A stretch of 11,975 nucleotides of DNA from the NCBI GenBank assembly GCA_013375355.1, contig JABXJV010000284.1, positions 1 to 11,975 on the forward strand. Direction: 5' to 3'. A program made the translations under genes and the position numbers. This document shows positions 7,128 to 11,975 of this stretch, one piece after another (the stretch's first letter is position 1; the number at the start of each line of letters is the position of its first letter). Origin of the DNA: Candidatus Helarchaeota archaeon. Its GTDB lineage: Archaea > Asgardarchaeota > Lokiarchaeia > Helarchaeales > JABXJV01. The notes under the pieces were generated by a model. That model did no database searches and had not been told where the DNA came from. It was given only the letters and a program-made list of their open reading frames with translations.

Positions 7128-8759
7128 ATGTGTCTTGGAATGGAAAGTCTAAAATACCTAAAATTTGAGCCAAGGGAGTATCAATCCATATCTGCAAAGG
7201 AAGCTTTAGATGAAATAGAAAAGGGGAAAAGACTTATAATTATACTTCTCCCAACGGGCACTGGAAAAACAAAAGTAGGGGAATTGATAATTACTGAATA
7301 TATATTAAAAGGAAAACTAAAAAAACAAGATAAGATTCTATTTTTGGCTCCAGATAGGAAAATGAAACATCAACTTTATGAAGTTGCAAATGAAGATGGA
7401 CTTTCACACTTTGGAAATTTATTTATATTTCCTGAAGGAAAAACAGTTCCTCCAAAAATGATAAGAAAACATTTTAAATTTTCAAAATTCATTTTTTCTA
7501 CTCCCGAACTTTTATTTAATGCTGTATTTCCGAGAAATCCGCGCATGAGAAAAGTTGAACTTGAAGATATGAAAAAAATTAAACTCGTAATTATTGATGA
7601 GATCTTAGAGGTTCTCGCACAAAAATTTGGAAAAGAGAAATTTCGGGTTAATTTAAGATTTAGACCTCTTCTAGAAATATTAGGTGTATTTGATCCTAAT
7701 TCAACGAATGTATTTGTAGGATTAACTGCTACAATAAGTCAATTTAAAAAACGAGAGATATTGATTGATTTATTTGGAGGGAAAGAAAAGGCTGCGGAGG
7801 TAAAACCTACTCAAACTGAAGATTATAAAGAACATGCACCCGCAATTATTGTAAAAAAATTCTATGCTTTTGATGATTTTGTAAAAGGTATTGATGTTTT
7901 ATTCATGAGTTTGAATTCTAGGTGTTTAAGTATTTTACGACAAGCCCATCGAATTCTTACAGGTTCTCCTTTAGAAGGCGACCGCACTTTATTATTTGCC
8001 AATGAAATGTTAAAAAAACAAGATGTAGTAAAAGAACATTTTATAAAACGAAAACGAGGCGAATTATTTGAAAGGGCAAGGGGATACGCAGGAGCATATT
8101 TAGATTTAGTAGTTGCAAGGCAGATGTTGTTCGAACATGGACTTCCAACTTTATATAAATTCATCCATTCAGTTAAGAATTCAATACTTTTAAAGTCTGA
8201 TGAATGGAATGATATCATTGAGCAGTTGCAAATTAGGTGGGAAAGCCCTGACGGCATAATCACTAAAAAAGAAGAAAGATTAATTGAACTACTAAAGCGG
8301 AAAGTCATTAAAGAAAAAAAACGTGGGATTGTATTTTGCAGATTTGTTCTAATGACTAAGAACCTTTACCGTCTTGCTGAAGCAGTAAATATAAAATCTA
8401 CTTTCATTCATGGAAAAATGGAAGGTGTAAGTCAGAATAGTCGAATTAATCAATTCAAAAATGGTGAAGTAGACGTTTTATTTGCATCAAAAAAATTGAT
8501 TGAACGTGGAACCGATATTCCCCAGGCAGATTTCGCAATTCATTATGGAACGACAATGTCCGCCTCACGGAGGGAACAAAGTATGGGAAGAATTAGATCT
8601 ACTATGAAAAATTTGAAAGAAGATATTACAATTCTCTACCACGAAACCGCGGAACAATCTAAATTTTCAAAATTAATTGAAGATTTTATGCAGAATGTGG
8701 AAAAGGTTAAGGTCGAAGGCTGGACTATTTTTAAAGATGGAGAAATTTCGGAAAAATAA
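7128..8759 (+). CDS. SF2 DNA helicase/translocase, XPB (RAD25)-like, with DEIL Walker B
   Basis: A 543-residue two-domain ATPase. The first RecA-like domain shows an entry motif REYQ (16-19), Walker A LPTGTGKT (41-48), Walker B VIIDEIL (154-160) and motif III GLTATIS (198-204). The second shows IVFCRF (401-406), FASKKLIERGTDIPQAD (452-468) and motif VI REQSMGRIRS (482-491). A basic region of about 150 residues (250-400) sits between the domains. Motif III and the RREQSMGRIRS block look most like XPB and related ResIII-type helicases; a Hef/FANCM relation is the other option, but no ERCC4 nuclease domain follows. Position 160 is Leu where DEAH/DEVH proteins have His, the residue that couples ATP use to strand movement. 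A second ATG at 7140 (residue 5) is an alternative start. The stop directly abuts a remnant of psmA on the other strand. Confidence 0.8.
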   Translation: MCLGMESLKYLKFEPREYQSISAKEALDEIEKGKRLIIILLPTGTGKTKVGELIITEYILKGKLKKQDKILFLAPDRKMKHQLYEVANEDGLSHFGNLFIFPEGKTVPPKMIRKHFKFSKFIFSTPELLFNAVFPRNPRMRKVELEDMKKIKLVIIDEILEVLAQKFGKEKFRVNLRFRPLLEILGVFDPNSTNVFVGLTATISQFKKREILIDLFGGKEKAAEVKPTQTEDYKEHAPAIIVKKFYAFDDFVKGIDVLFMSLNSRCLSILRQAHRILTGSPLEGDRTLLFANEMLKKQDVVKEHFIKRKRGELFERARGYAGAYLDLVVARQMLFEHGLPTLYKFIHSVKNSILLKSDEWNDIIEQLQIRWESPDGIITKKEERLIELLKRKVIKEKKRGIVFCRFVLMTKNLYRLAEAVNIKSTFIHGKMEGVSQNSRINQFKNGEVDVLFASKKLIERGTDIPQADFAIHYGTTMSASRREQSMGRIRSTMKNLKEDITILYHETAEQSKFSKLIEDFMQNVEKVKVEGWTIFKDGEISEK

Positions 8760-8954
8760 TTAAGGAACTTTCTTTATATATTCTTCTTTCTCTTCTTTTG
8801 AGAATATTCTAAAAATTTTCTCATCTGTTCTTATAACTCCAACATCGGTATGATCTGGCACAAATTCTTTAGAGATTACCTTTTTTAAAGCGGAAAGGGC
8901 AAGAATTATGGTCTCTTCTATACTCATCTTTTCTTTGTATTCTTTCTCTAAAAA
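8701..8954. repeat. Direct repeat, left copy (helicase 3' end plus psmA 3' end)
   Basis: This stretch matches 9657-9910 at a constant offset of 956 nt without gaps. By hand count there are about 40 mismatches in 254 positions, so roughly 84% identity. It spans the last 19 codons of the helicase gene and 64 codons plus stop of a psmA-like sequence on the other strand. Similarity stops at about 8956, where an in-frame stop breaks the psmA remnant, and fades to the left of 8701. Confidence 0.85.
8760..8954 (-). pseudogene. Truncated proteasome alpha subunit remnant (C-terminal 64 codons)
   Basis: The minus strand encodes 64 residues, from FLEKEYKEKM to a C-terminal KKVP, matching the C-terminus of the intact PsmA encoded downstream at 55 of 64 positions by eye. 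The codon before the Phe is TAG (8955-8957), where the intact gene has GAG, and no coding sequence for the first three quarters of PsmA is present. Within the remnant there are no stops or indels, and many of the base differences from the intact gene are silent. This implies the sequence spent time under protein-level selection, in a paralogue or in a related strain, before it was truncated. An internal ATG (8925-8927) could give a 55-residue peptide, but nothing suggests it is used. Confidence 0.85.
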
Positions 8955-8957
8955 CTA

Positions 8958-9126
8958 TAATGAAGAATGTATGGAATTTCATAATTGCTTTGGATTGGAA
9001 TATTAATTAATTAATTTTGTTCTCTTATATTTGCGCATTCTAAATGGCTCTAAAGACTTAAATGTGATAGATTATTTTTTGTTAAATAGATGTCTAGTCT
9101 TCTTTTTAATAAAATTAAATTATTAA
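8958..9126. other. A+T-rich spacer between psmA remnant and TPR gene
   Basis: About 170 nt with no gene-like frame. It includes a run of TTAA/AATT near 9000-9018 and a TATA-like GTTAAATAGA at 9081-9090, about 36 nt before the TPR start. I see no inverted repeats, transposase fragment or similarity to the other sequences in the window. Confidence 0.4.
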
Positions 9127-9684
9127 ATGTGTGTAATAAAAATGAGCTATAGTGAAGATGATTGGGATTGGGATGAAGATGGGAATACGAGTACTGGTTG
9201 GGTTCATAAGGGAAATTATTATAATAAAATAGGGAGACGTCGTGAAGCTATTAAATGTTATAAAAAAGCTATTGGGTTAGATCCTAAAAATAATGTCCCA
9301 TGGAATAATATGGGACTTACATATGGCCGTTTAGGTGATCGTGAGAATGCTCTTGAATGTTATAAAAAAGCTATTGAATTAGATCCTAAAGATAACACTC
9401 CTTGGATAAATATGGGTTGTTATAAAAAAGCGGTCGAAGTAAATCCTAAGGATTCTAACGCTTGGTCTTTATTGGGAGGTACTTTTTGGAAAAAAGGAAA
9501 TTATGAGGAGGCAATAAAATGCTATAAAAAAGCGGTTGAAGTAAATCCTAAGGATTCTAACGCTTGGTCGTATTTGGGAGAACTTTATGAAGAAATTGGT
9601 GAAAGTAGTGAAGCTACTCAATGTGTTTTAAAAGCAAGAGCTATACGTTCTTCTAAAAAATTAAAAGTTGGAAGGTTGGACTAA
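9127..9684 (+). CDS. TPR-repeat protein
   Basis: A 185-residue protein built mainly of tetratricopeptide repeats, helical-hairpin units that bind other proteins. After an acidic, Trp-rich leader (SYSEDDWDWDEDG, 7-19) come about five units with period 34, marked by CYKKA-(I/V)-(E/G)-(L/V)-(D/N)-PK at each end. The third unit lacks about 13 residues between INMG (residue 98) and CYKKA (99). The gene lies between the two copies of the 254-bp direct repeat, and its last nine codons read into the helicase-tail stub in another frame, stopping at TAA 9682-9684. It was therefore probably brought in with, or cut by, the rearrangement, and its true C-terminus may have been lost. Start options are ATG 9127 and ATG 9142. 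The partner is unknown. Confidence 0.8.
   Translation: MCVIKMSYSEDDWDWDEDGNTSTGWVHKGNYYNKIGRRREAIKCYKKAIGLDPKNNVPWNNMGLTYGRLGDRENALECYKKAIELDPKDNTPWINMGCYKKAVEVNPKDSNAWSLLGGTFWKKGNYEEAIKCYKKAVEVNPKDSNAWSYLGELYEEIGESSEATQCVLKARAIRSSKKLKVGRLD
9421..9569 (+). repeat. Near-identical 47-nt repeat inside the TPR gene
   Basis: Positions 9421-9467 and 9523-9569 differ at one base in 47 and are 102 nt (34 codons) apart, exactly one TPR unit. The close match points to recent unit duplication or gene conversion. Confidence 0.85.
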
Positions 9685-9910
9685 ATTTAAAGGTGGAGAA
9701 ATTTCAAAAAAATAATTAATGTATTTTCTTCATGTAGGCTTCTTTCTCATCTCCTGAAAATATTCTAAAAACTTTTTCATCTGTTCTAATGACTCCAACA
9801 TCGGTATGATCTGGAGCAAATTCCTTAGAAATTACTTTTTTTAAAGCAGTTAGTGCAAGAATTATTGTCTCTTCAATACTCATCTTTTCTTTATATTCTT
9901 TCTCTAGAAA
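9657..9910. repeat. Direct repeat, right copy (helicase 3' stub plus psmA 3' end)
   Basis: This is the partner of 8701-8954. On the plus strand it still encodes the helicase tail in frame (KLEGWTKFKGGEISKK then TAA at 9713-9715), close to the intact helicase end KVEGWTIFKDGEISEK. No further helicase sequence lies upstream; the TPR gene is there instead. The right part is the 3' end of the intact psmA. Confidence 0.85.
9666..9715 (+). pseudogene. Stub of a second helicase C-terminus
   Basis: Sixteen codons reading KLEGWTKFKGGEISKK and a stop match the last residues of the helicase gene at 8759 in 12 of 16 positions. The stub overlaps the end of the TPR gene in another frame and has no body. 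It is a leftover of the duplicated junction, not a gene. Confidence 0.75.
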
Positions 9911-10432
9911 CTCTCTAGCTGTTGGAGCACCTAAACCTATGGCTTGCGCACTGTATTTATTAAAAGCACCTGATGGTGCGGTCATATATAGTTCTGCTTT
10001 AGAATCAACACCAACTCCTGCAATAAGCATGGCGACGCCAAAAGGTCTTACTCCTGCATTCATGGTATATAATTGTTTTAGATTACAAACTCGTCTTACA
10101 AGCATTTTAACATCTATTGGTTCATCATAATTAAGACGGTTAATCTGAGCTTGCACTCGTGCGTGTTCTATTAAAACTTGAGCATCTGCAGTCAAACCTG
10201 CTATTACGCAACCAATATGTTCGTCAATTTTAAAAATTTTCTCAACTTTTTCTGAGATTTGTAAAGATTTTAATCTTTTTTCCGCAACTAGAGCTGCACC
10301 TTCTGCACTTTGAACTCCAATTGCTATTGTCCCTTGCTTTATGGCCTCTGAGGCATATTCTACTTGGAATAAACGACCTTCAGGTGAAAAAATAGTGATT
10401 GCTTGATCGTAGGTGGCTTCGTGTGGCTGCAA
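9716..10432 (-). CDS. psmA: 20S proteasome alpha subunit
   Basis: The alpha-type ring subunit of the archaeal 20S proteasome, which forms the outer gated rings around the proteolytic beta rings. The N-terminal family signature YDQAITIFSPEGRLFQVEYA is complete, with the gate residues Tyr, Asp, Pro and Tyr all present; the usual YDR reads YDQ. The lysine in the VEKI block matches T. acidophilum Lys66, which contacts the HbYX tail of activating ATPases. I start at TTG 10432, giving 238 residues and Tyr8-Asp9 as in T. acidophilum, with GGAG at 10447-10444 on the minus strand 11 nt upstream. TTG 10441 (three residues longer) is the alternative but sits only 2 nt from that site. The stop abuts the helicase-tail stub with no gap. 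The beta subunit and PAN are not in the window. Confidence 0.93.
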   Translation of the reverse strand: MQPHEATYDQAITIFSPEGRLFQVEYASEAIKQGTIAIGVQSAEGAALVAEKRLKSLQISEKVEKIFKIDEHIGCVIAGLTADAQVLIEHARVQAQINRLNYDEPIDVKMLVRRVCNLKQLYTMNAGVRPFGVAMLIAGVGVDSKAELYMTAPSGAFNKYSAQAIGLGAPTAREFLEKEYKEKMSIEETIILALTALKKVISKEFAPDHTDVGVIRTDEKVFRIFSGDEKEAYMKKIH

Positions 10433-10441
10433 TTTCTTCAA

Positions 10442-10572
10442 TTCTCCAATTTTTTCTAATCTAACTTGTTTTAAATTTTTAAATAATTCTTTTTAAGATA
10501 ATTACAGAATTAACCAAATAAAAATTCGTCTATGAATTTTACAAAATATCAAATTTAAGAAGCTTAAACACA
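10442..10572. promoter_or_regulatory. Divergent promoter region of psmA and the HEAT-repeat gene
   Basis: This 131-nt spacer separates divergent genes and must hold both promoters. On the minus strand ATTATTTAAAAA (about 10476-10487) is a plausible TATA box for psmA, with a leader containing the GGAG site. On the plus strand TATGAATTTTA (10531-10541) is at a suitable distance from ATG 10573. Both calls rest on A+T-rich motifs only. Confidence 0.35.
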
Positions 10573-11109
10573 ATGGAGACTCCCTCTAAAAATCTTGAAT
10601 TCTGGTTTAAACAGCTTGAAGACTCAGATCCTAATAAAAAAATACAAGCTATTGAAAAATTAATTGAATTGAGACATCCCAAAATAGTGGATATCTTAAT
10701 TGAAGTCGCAGAAGCGGAAAAAAGTGAGACTACTCGTATTATAGCAATTCGAGCTCTTGGTAAAATAGAAGTATCTAATCATTCTGAAATATTTGATATC
10801 CTTAAAAATTTGTTAATCGGTGAAAATCCAAAAATCAGAAAAGCTGTTCTTCGAACTATTGTCGATTTAGGTGATGTCAGTGCAATTAAATATCTAACAA
10901 AATATTATTATTCCGATCATAGTGTTGGGATAAAACCAGACGTTAGCAAGGCTCTGGCCGATCTCTCAAAAGTCTTGGATGAAATCAAAAAGGATAGCAA
11001 ATTAAAGAAATTGAATAAGAAAATAATACAGAAAAAATTACCTGGAAAATCACCAAAAAAAGAAAATGATATAGATTATAAGAAACATATTAAAAAATTT
11101 TTTGATTAG
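10573..11109 (+). CDS. Small HEAT-repeat protein
   Basis: A 178-residue protein with about three HEAT-type helical repeats in residues 8-135, seen as paired amphipathic helices such as NKKIQAIEKLIELRHPKIVD, TTRIIAIRALGKIEVSNHSE and NPKIRKAVLRTIVDLGDVSA. Such repeats usually form a protein-binding scaffold. From residue 137 on, the sequence is very lysine-rich (KKDSKLKKLNKKIIQKKLPG and on to KKHIKKFFD), which suggests contact with nucleic acid or an acidic partner. No catalytic motif is seen; related repeats occur in PBS-lyase-like proteins without enzyme activity. The start is ATG 10573 with no clear Shine-Dalgarno site. It is followed after 30 nt by an unrecognised gene on the same strand, probably co-transcribed. 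Confidence 0.7.
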   Translation: METPSKNLEFWFKQLEDSDPNKKIQAIEKLIELRHPKIVDILIEVAEAEKSETTRIIAIRALGKIEVSNHSEIFDILKNLLIGENPKIRKAVLRTIVDLGDVSAIKYLTKYYYSDHSVGIKPDVSKALADLSKVLDEIKKDSKLKKLNKKIIQKKLPGKSPKKENDIDYKKHIKKFFD

Positions 11110-11139
11110 CTAATTATTAAGGAGTTTTAAGGTGATTAA

Positions 11140-11487
11140 ATGGAATTAGTTTTAAAAATGAATAATTTTAAATTTCCTTTCATTAACATAGCATTCCAAA
11201 AACTTGGTCAAACAGTTCCAAATCCCGATTTAAGTGAAACTGAAGAATTGATCTTTGTTTTACGTGCATATTCAGGTGCAACTGGACAAAAACTAAATAT
11301 AGAAAAAATTGTCCAATCTGAAGAGAATCCCGATTATTTATACGCCCTTTTGAATAGGGGTGATTCCGAAGCAACAAGGGACCCAATGGGAAGAAAATTG
11401 GTAGGAATTAATAAATTTAATGCTTGGCTGCAAGATCATGGATTGCCTATAAGAATAATTCCAAATAAACTTTATATAGATACTTAA
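11140..11487 (+). CDS. Uncharacterised 115-residue protein
   Basis: I do not recognise this protein. It is soluble-looking, with no signal peptide or membrane segment. Visible landmarks are DLSETEELIFVLRAYSGATG (30-49), ALLNRGDSEATRDPMGRKL (69-87) and a C-terminal NAWLQDHGLPIRIIP (94-108). The regular alternation of helix-like and strand-like stretches and the balanced composition argue for a real gene rather than a chance frame. ATG 11140 follows AAGGTGA with a 4-nt gap, and a stronger AAGGAG lies 15 nt upstream; ATG 11158 (residue 7) is an alternative. It follows the HEAT-repeat gene by 30 nt and precedes a probable terminator. Confidence 0.6.
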   Translation: MELVLKMNNFKFPFINIAFQKLGQTVPNPDLSETEELIFVLRAYSGATGQKLNIEKIVQSEENPDYLYALLNRGDSEATRDPMGRKLVGINKFNAWLQDHGLPIRIIPNKLYIDT

Positions 11488-11495
11488 ATCATCCG

Positions 11496-11520
11496 ATAAA
11501 AGTTTTTATGCTTTTTTTTT
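11496..11520 (+). terminator. Probable oligo-T terminator
   Basis: A short hairpin-like ATAAAA/TTTTAT element is followed by nine T residues at 11512-11520, just after the plus-strand stop at 11487. T-runs end transcription in archaea. It lies between convergent genes and would serve the plus-strand pair. Confidence 0.5.
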
Positions 11521-11548
11521 CATTAAGAGAGAAATCATTAAAGAGAAA

Positions 11549-11975
11549 TTACGGCAATTTAAACCAAATTTTGCCCATTCTGAGTGATGGCATATATTTG
11601 CCTCTACGTTTCCGCTTCCGTTCGATAACTTTTTTTATTCCATCAGCAAAGCGATTGAATTCAACCTCAGCTTTTTTCGGGTCAGTTACAGCCATAGCTG
11701 AAATCTTACCCGATAATAAGGCACCTGTAATTCCACCTCCGAATGCAGGTTCTACAAATCCAGCCATAGTTCCCGTCAAAATAAAATCTTTATAAAATAG
11801 GCGTGGACCTTTTGGTGTATTACCTAAAAATCGTCTCCACTTATCAAAGGAGCGCCCCTCTATTGACTCTAATTGTTTTTTAAAGGATTCCAAAACTTCT
11901 GGTGTAACCCCTCTGCGAGCAAACAAGAGAACATACCAAATTCCGTTCATTGCACAAGTGTAACCATACTCATTA
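11549..11975 (-). CDS. FAD-dependent oxidoreductase, geranylgeranyl-reductase-like, C-terminal part
   Basis: The frame is open from the stop at 11549 to the right edge, giving about 141 C-terminal residues; the N-terminal FAD-binding half lies outside the window. An internal ATG at 11950 is not the start, since NEYGYTCAMNGIWY continues through it. The key block is GTMAGFVEPAFGGGITGALL, typical of the second FAD-contact segment in geranylgeranyl reductases and related flavoproteins. These reduce isoprenoid double bonds, for example in archaeal membrane lipids. Most relatives have GD in place of the GT seen here. A very basic tail follows (KKVIERKRKRRGKYMP). Another FAD oxidoreductase of the same fold is possible, since the substrate-binding part is not visible. 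Confidence 0.7.
   Translation of the reverse strand, partial: NEYGYTCAMNGIWYVLLFARRGVTPEVLESFKKQLESIEGRSFDKWRRFLGNTPKGPRLFYKDFILTGTMAGFVEPAFGGGITGALLSGKISAMAVTDPKKAEVEFNRFADGIKKVIERKRKRRGKYMPSLRMGKIWFKLP

Noticed and set aside
7862..8308. 148-codon minus-strand open frame inside the helicase gene
   Set aside because: The plus-strand frame is a clear helicase across the whole stretch; the reverse frame is Ser/Lys/Phe-rich complement without motifs.
8998..9018. TTAATTAATTAATT run as an operator or att site
   Set aside because: It is low-complexity sequence in an A+T-rich spacer with no second copy at a junction.
9250..9580. CRISPR-like array in the regularly spaced repeats
   Set aside because: The repeats are in-frame codons of TPR units with a 34-codon period, and the spacers are homologous to each other.
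8701..9910. Insertion sequence or integron-like element around the TPR gene
   Set aside because: The flanking repeats are pieces of resident genes rather than terminal inverted repeats, and no transposase or integrase is encoded.
11508..11795. Plus-strand open frame opposite the FAD oxidoreductase
   Set aside because: It is the complement of a conserved minus-strand coding region and begins in the oligo-T terminator.

Overview
The window is archaeal DNA: low in G+C, gene-dense, and carrying a 20S proteasome alpha subunit next to an SF2 helicase. Gene starts mix Shine-Dalgarno sites with probably leaderless starts, and TTG starts are common. The A+T-rich base use and the gene mix would fit an Asgard (Lokiarchaeia-like) genome, but that placement is inference; no rRNA or other marker settles it.

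Region 1 (about 54-6124, plus strand) is a tight six-gene operon: a discrete acyl carrier protein, an AMP-forming acyl ligase, an iron-type alcohol dehydrogenase, a LuxE-family acyl-protein synthetase, a LuxC-family acyl reductase and a multi-pass membrane protein. Neighbouring genes overlap by 4 to 19 nt or lie about 20 nt apart, and each gene after the first has a Shine-Dalgarno site 5-8 nt before its start. The enzymes read as a carboxylate-to-alcohol line: acid is activated and loaded on the carrier, handed to LuxE/LuxC, reduced to aldehyde, then reduced to alcohol. There is no luciferase (luxAB) and no LuxD thioesterase, so this is not bioluminescence. The product is unknown. A surface lipid or glycan modification is a guess from the membrane protein and the convergent deacetylase gene.

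Region 2 (6147-6977, minus strand) is a NodB-type polysaccharide deacetylase homologue. It lacks the usual N-terminal Asp motif but ends in a GDID motif, which could mean a circularly permuted fold.

Region 3 (7088-10441) holds an XPB-like helicase whose Walker B motif reads DEIL, and a convergent proteasome alpha gene (psmA). Between them lies a TPR-protein gene bracketed by a direct repeat of about 254 bp (8701-8954 and 9657-9910, roughly 84% identical by hand count). Each repeat copy carries the last codons of the helicase gene abutting the 3' end of psmA. The left copy therefore leaves a truncated psmA remnant, and the right copy leaves a stub of the helicase tail. This is the layout expected from a single-crossover (Campbell-type) insertion or a tandem duplication at the junction.

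Region 4 (10442-11975) has a divergent promoter region, a small HEAT-repeat protein, an unrecognised 115-residue protein, a probable oligo-T terminator, and the C-terminal part of a geranylgeranyl-reductase-like FAD oxidoreductase that runs off the right edge. No tRNA, rRNA, CRISPR array or insertion-sequence transposase was seen.
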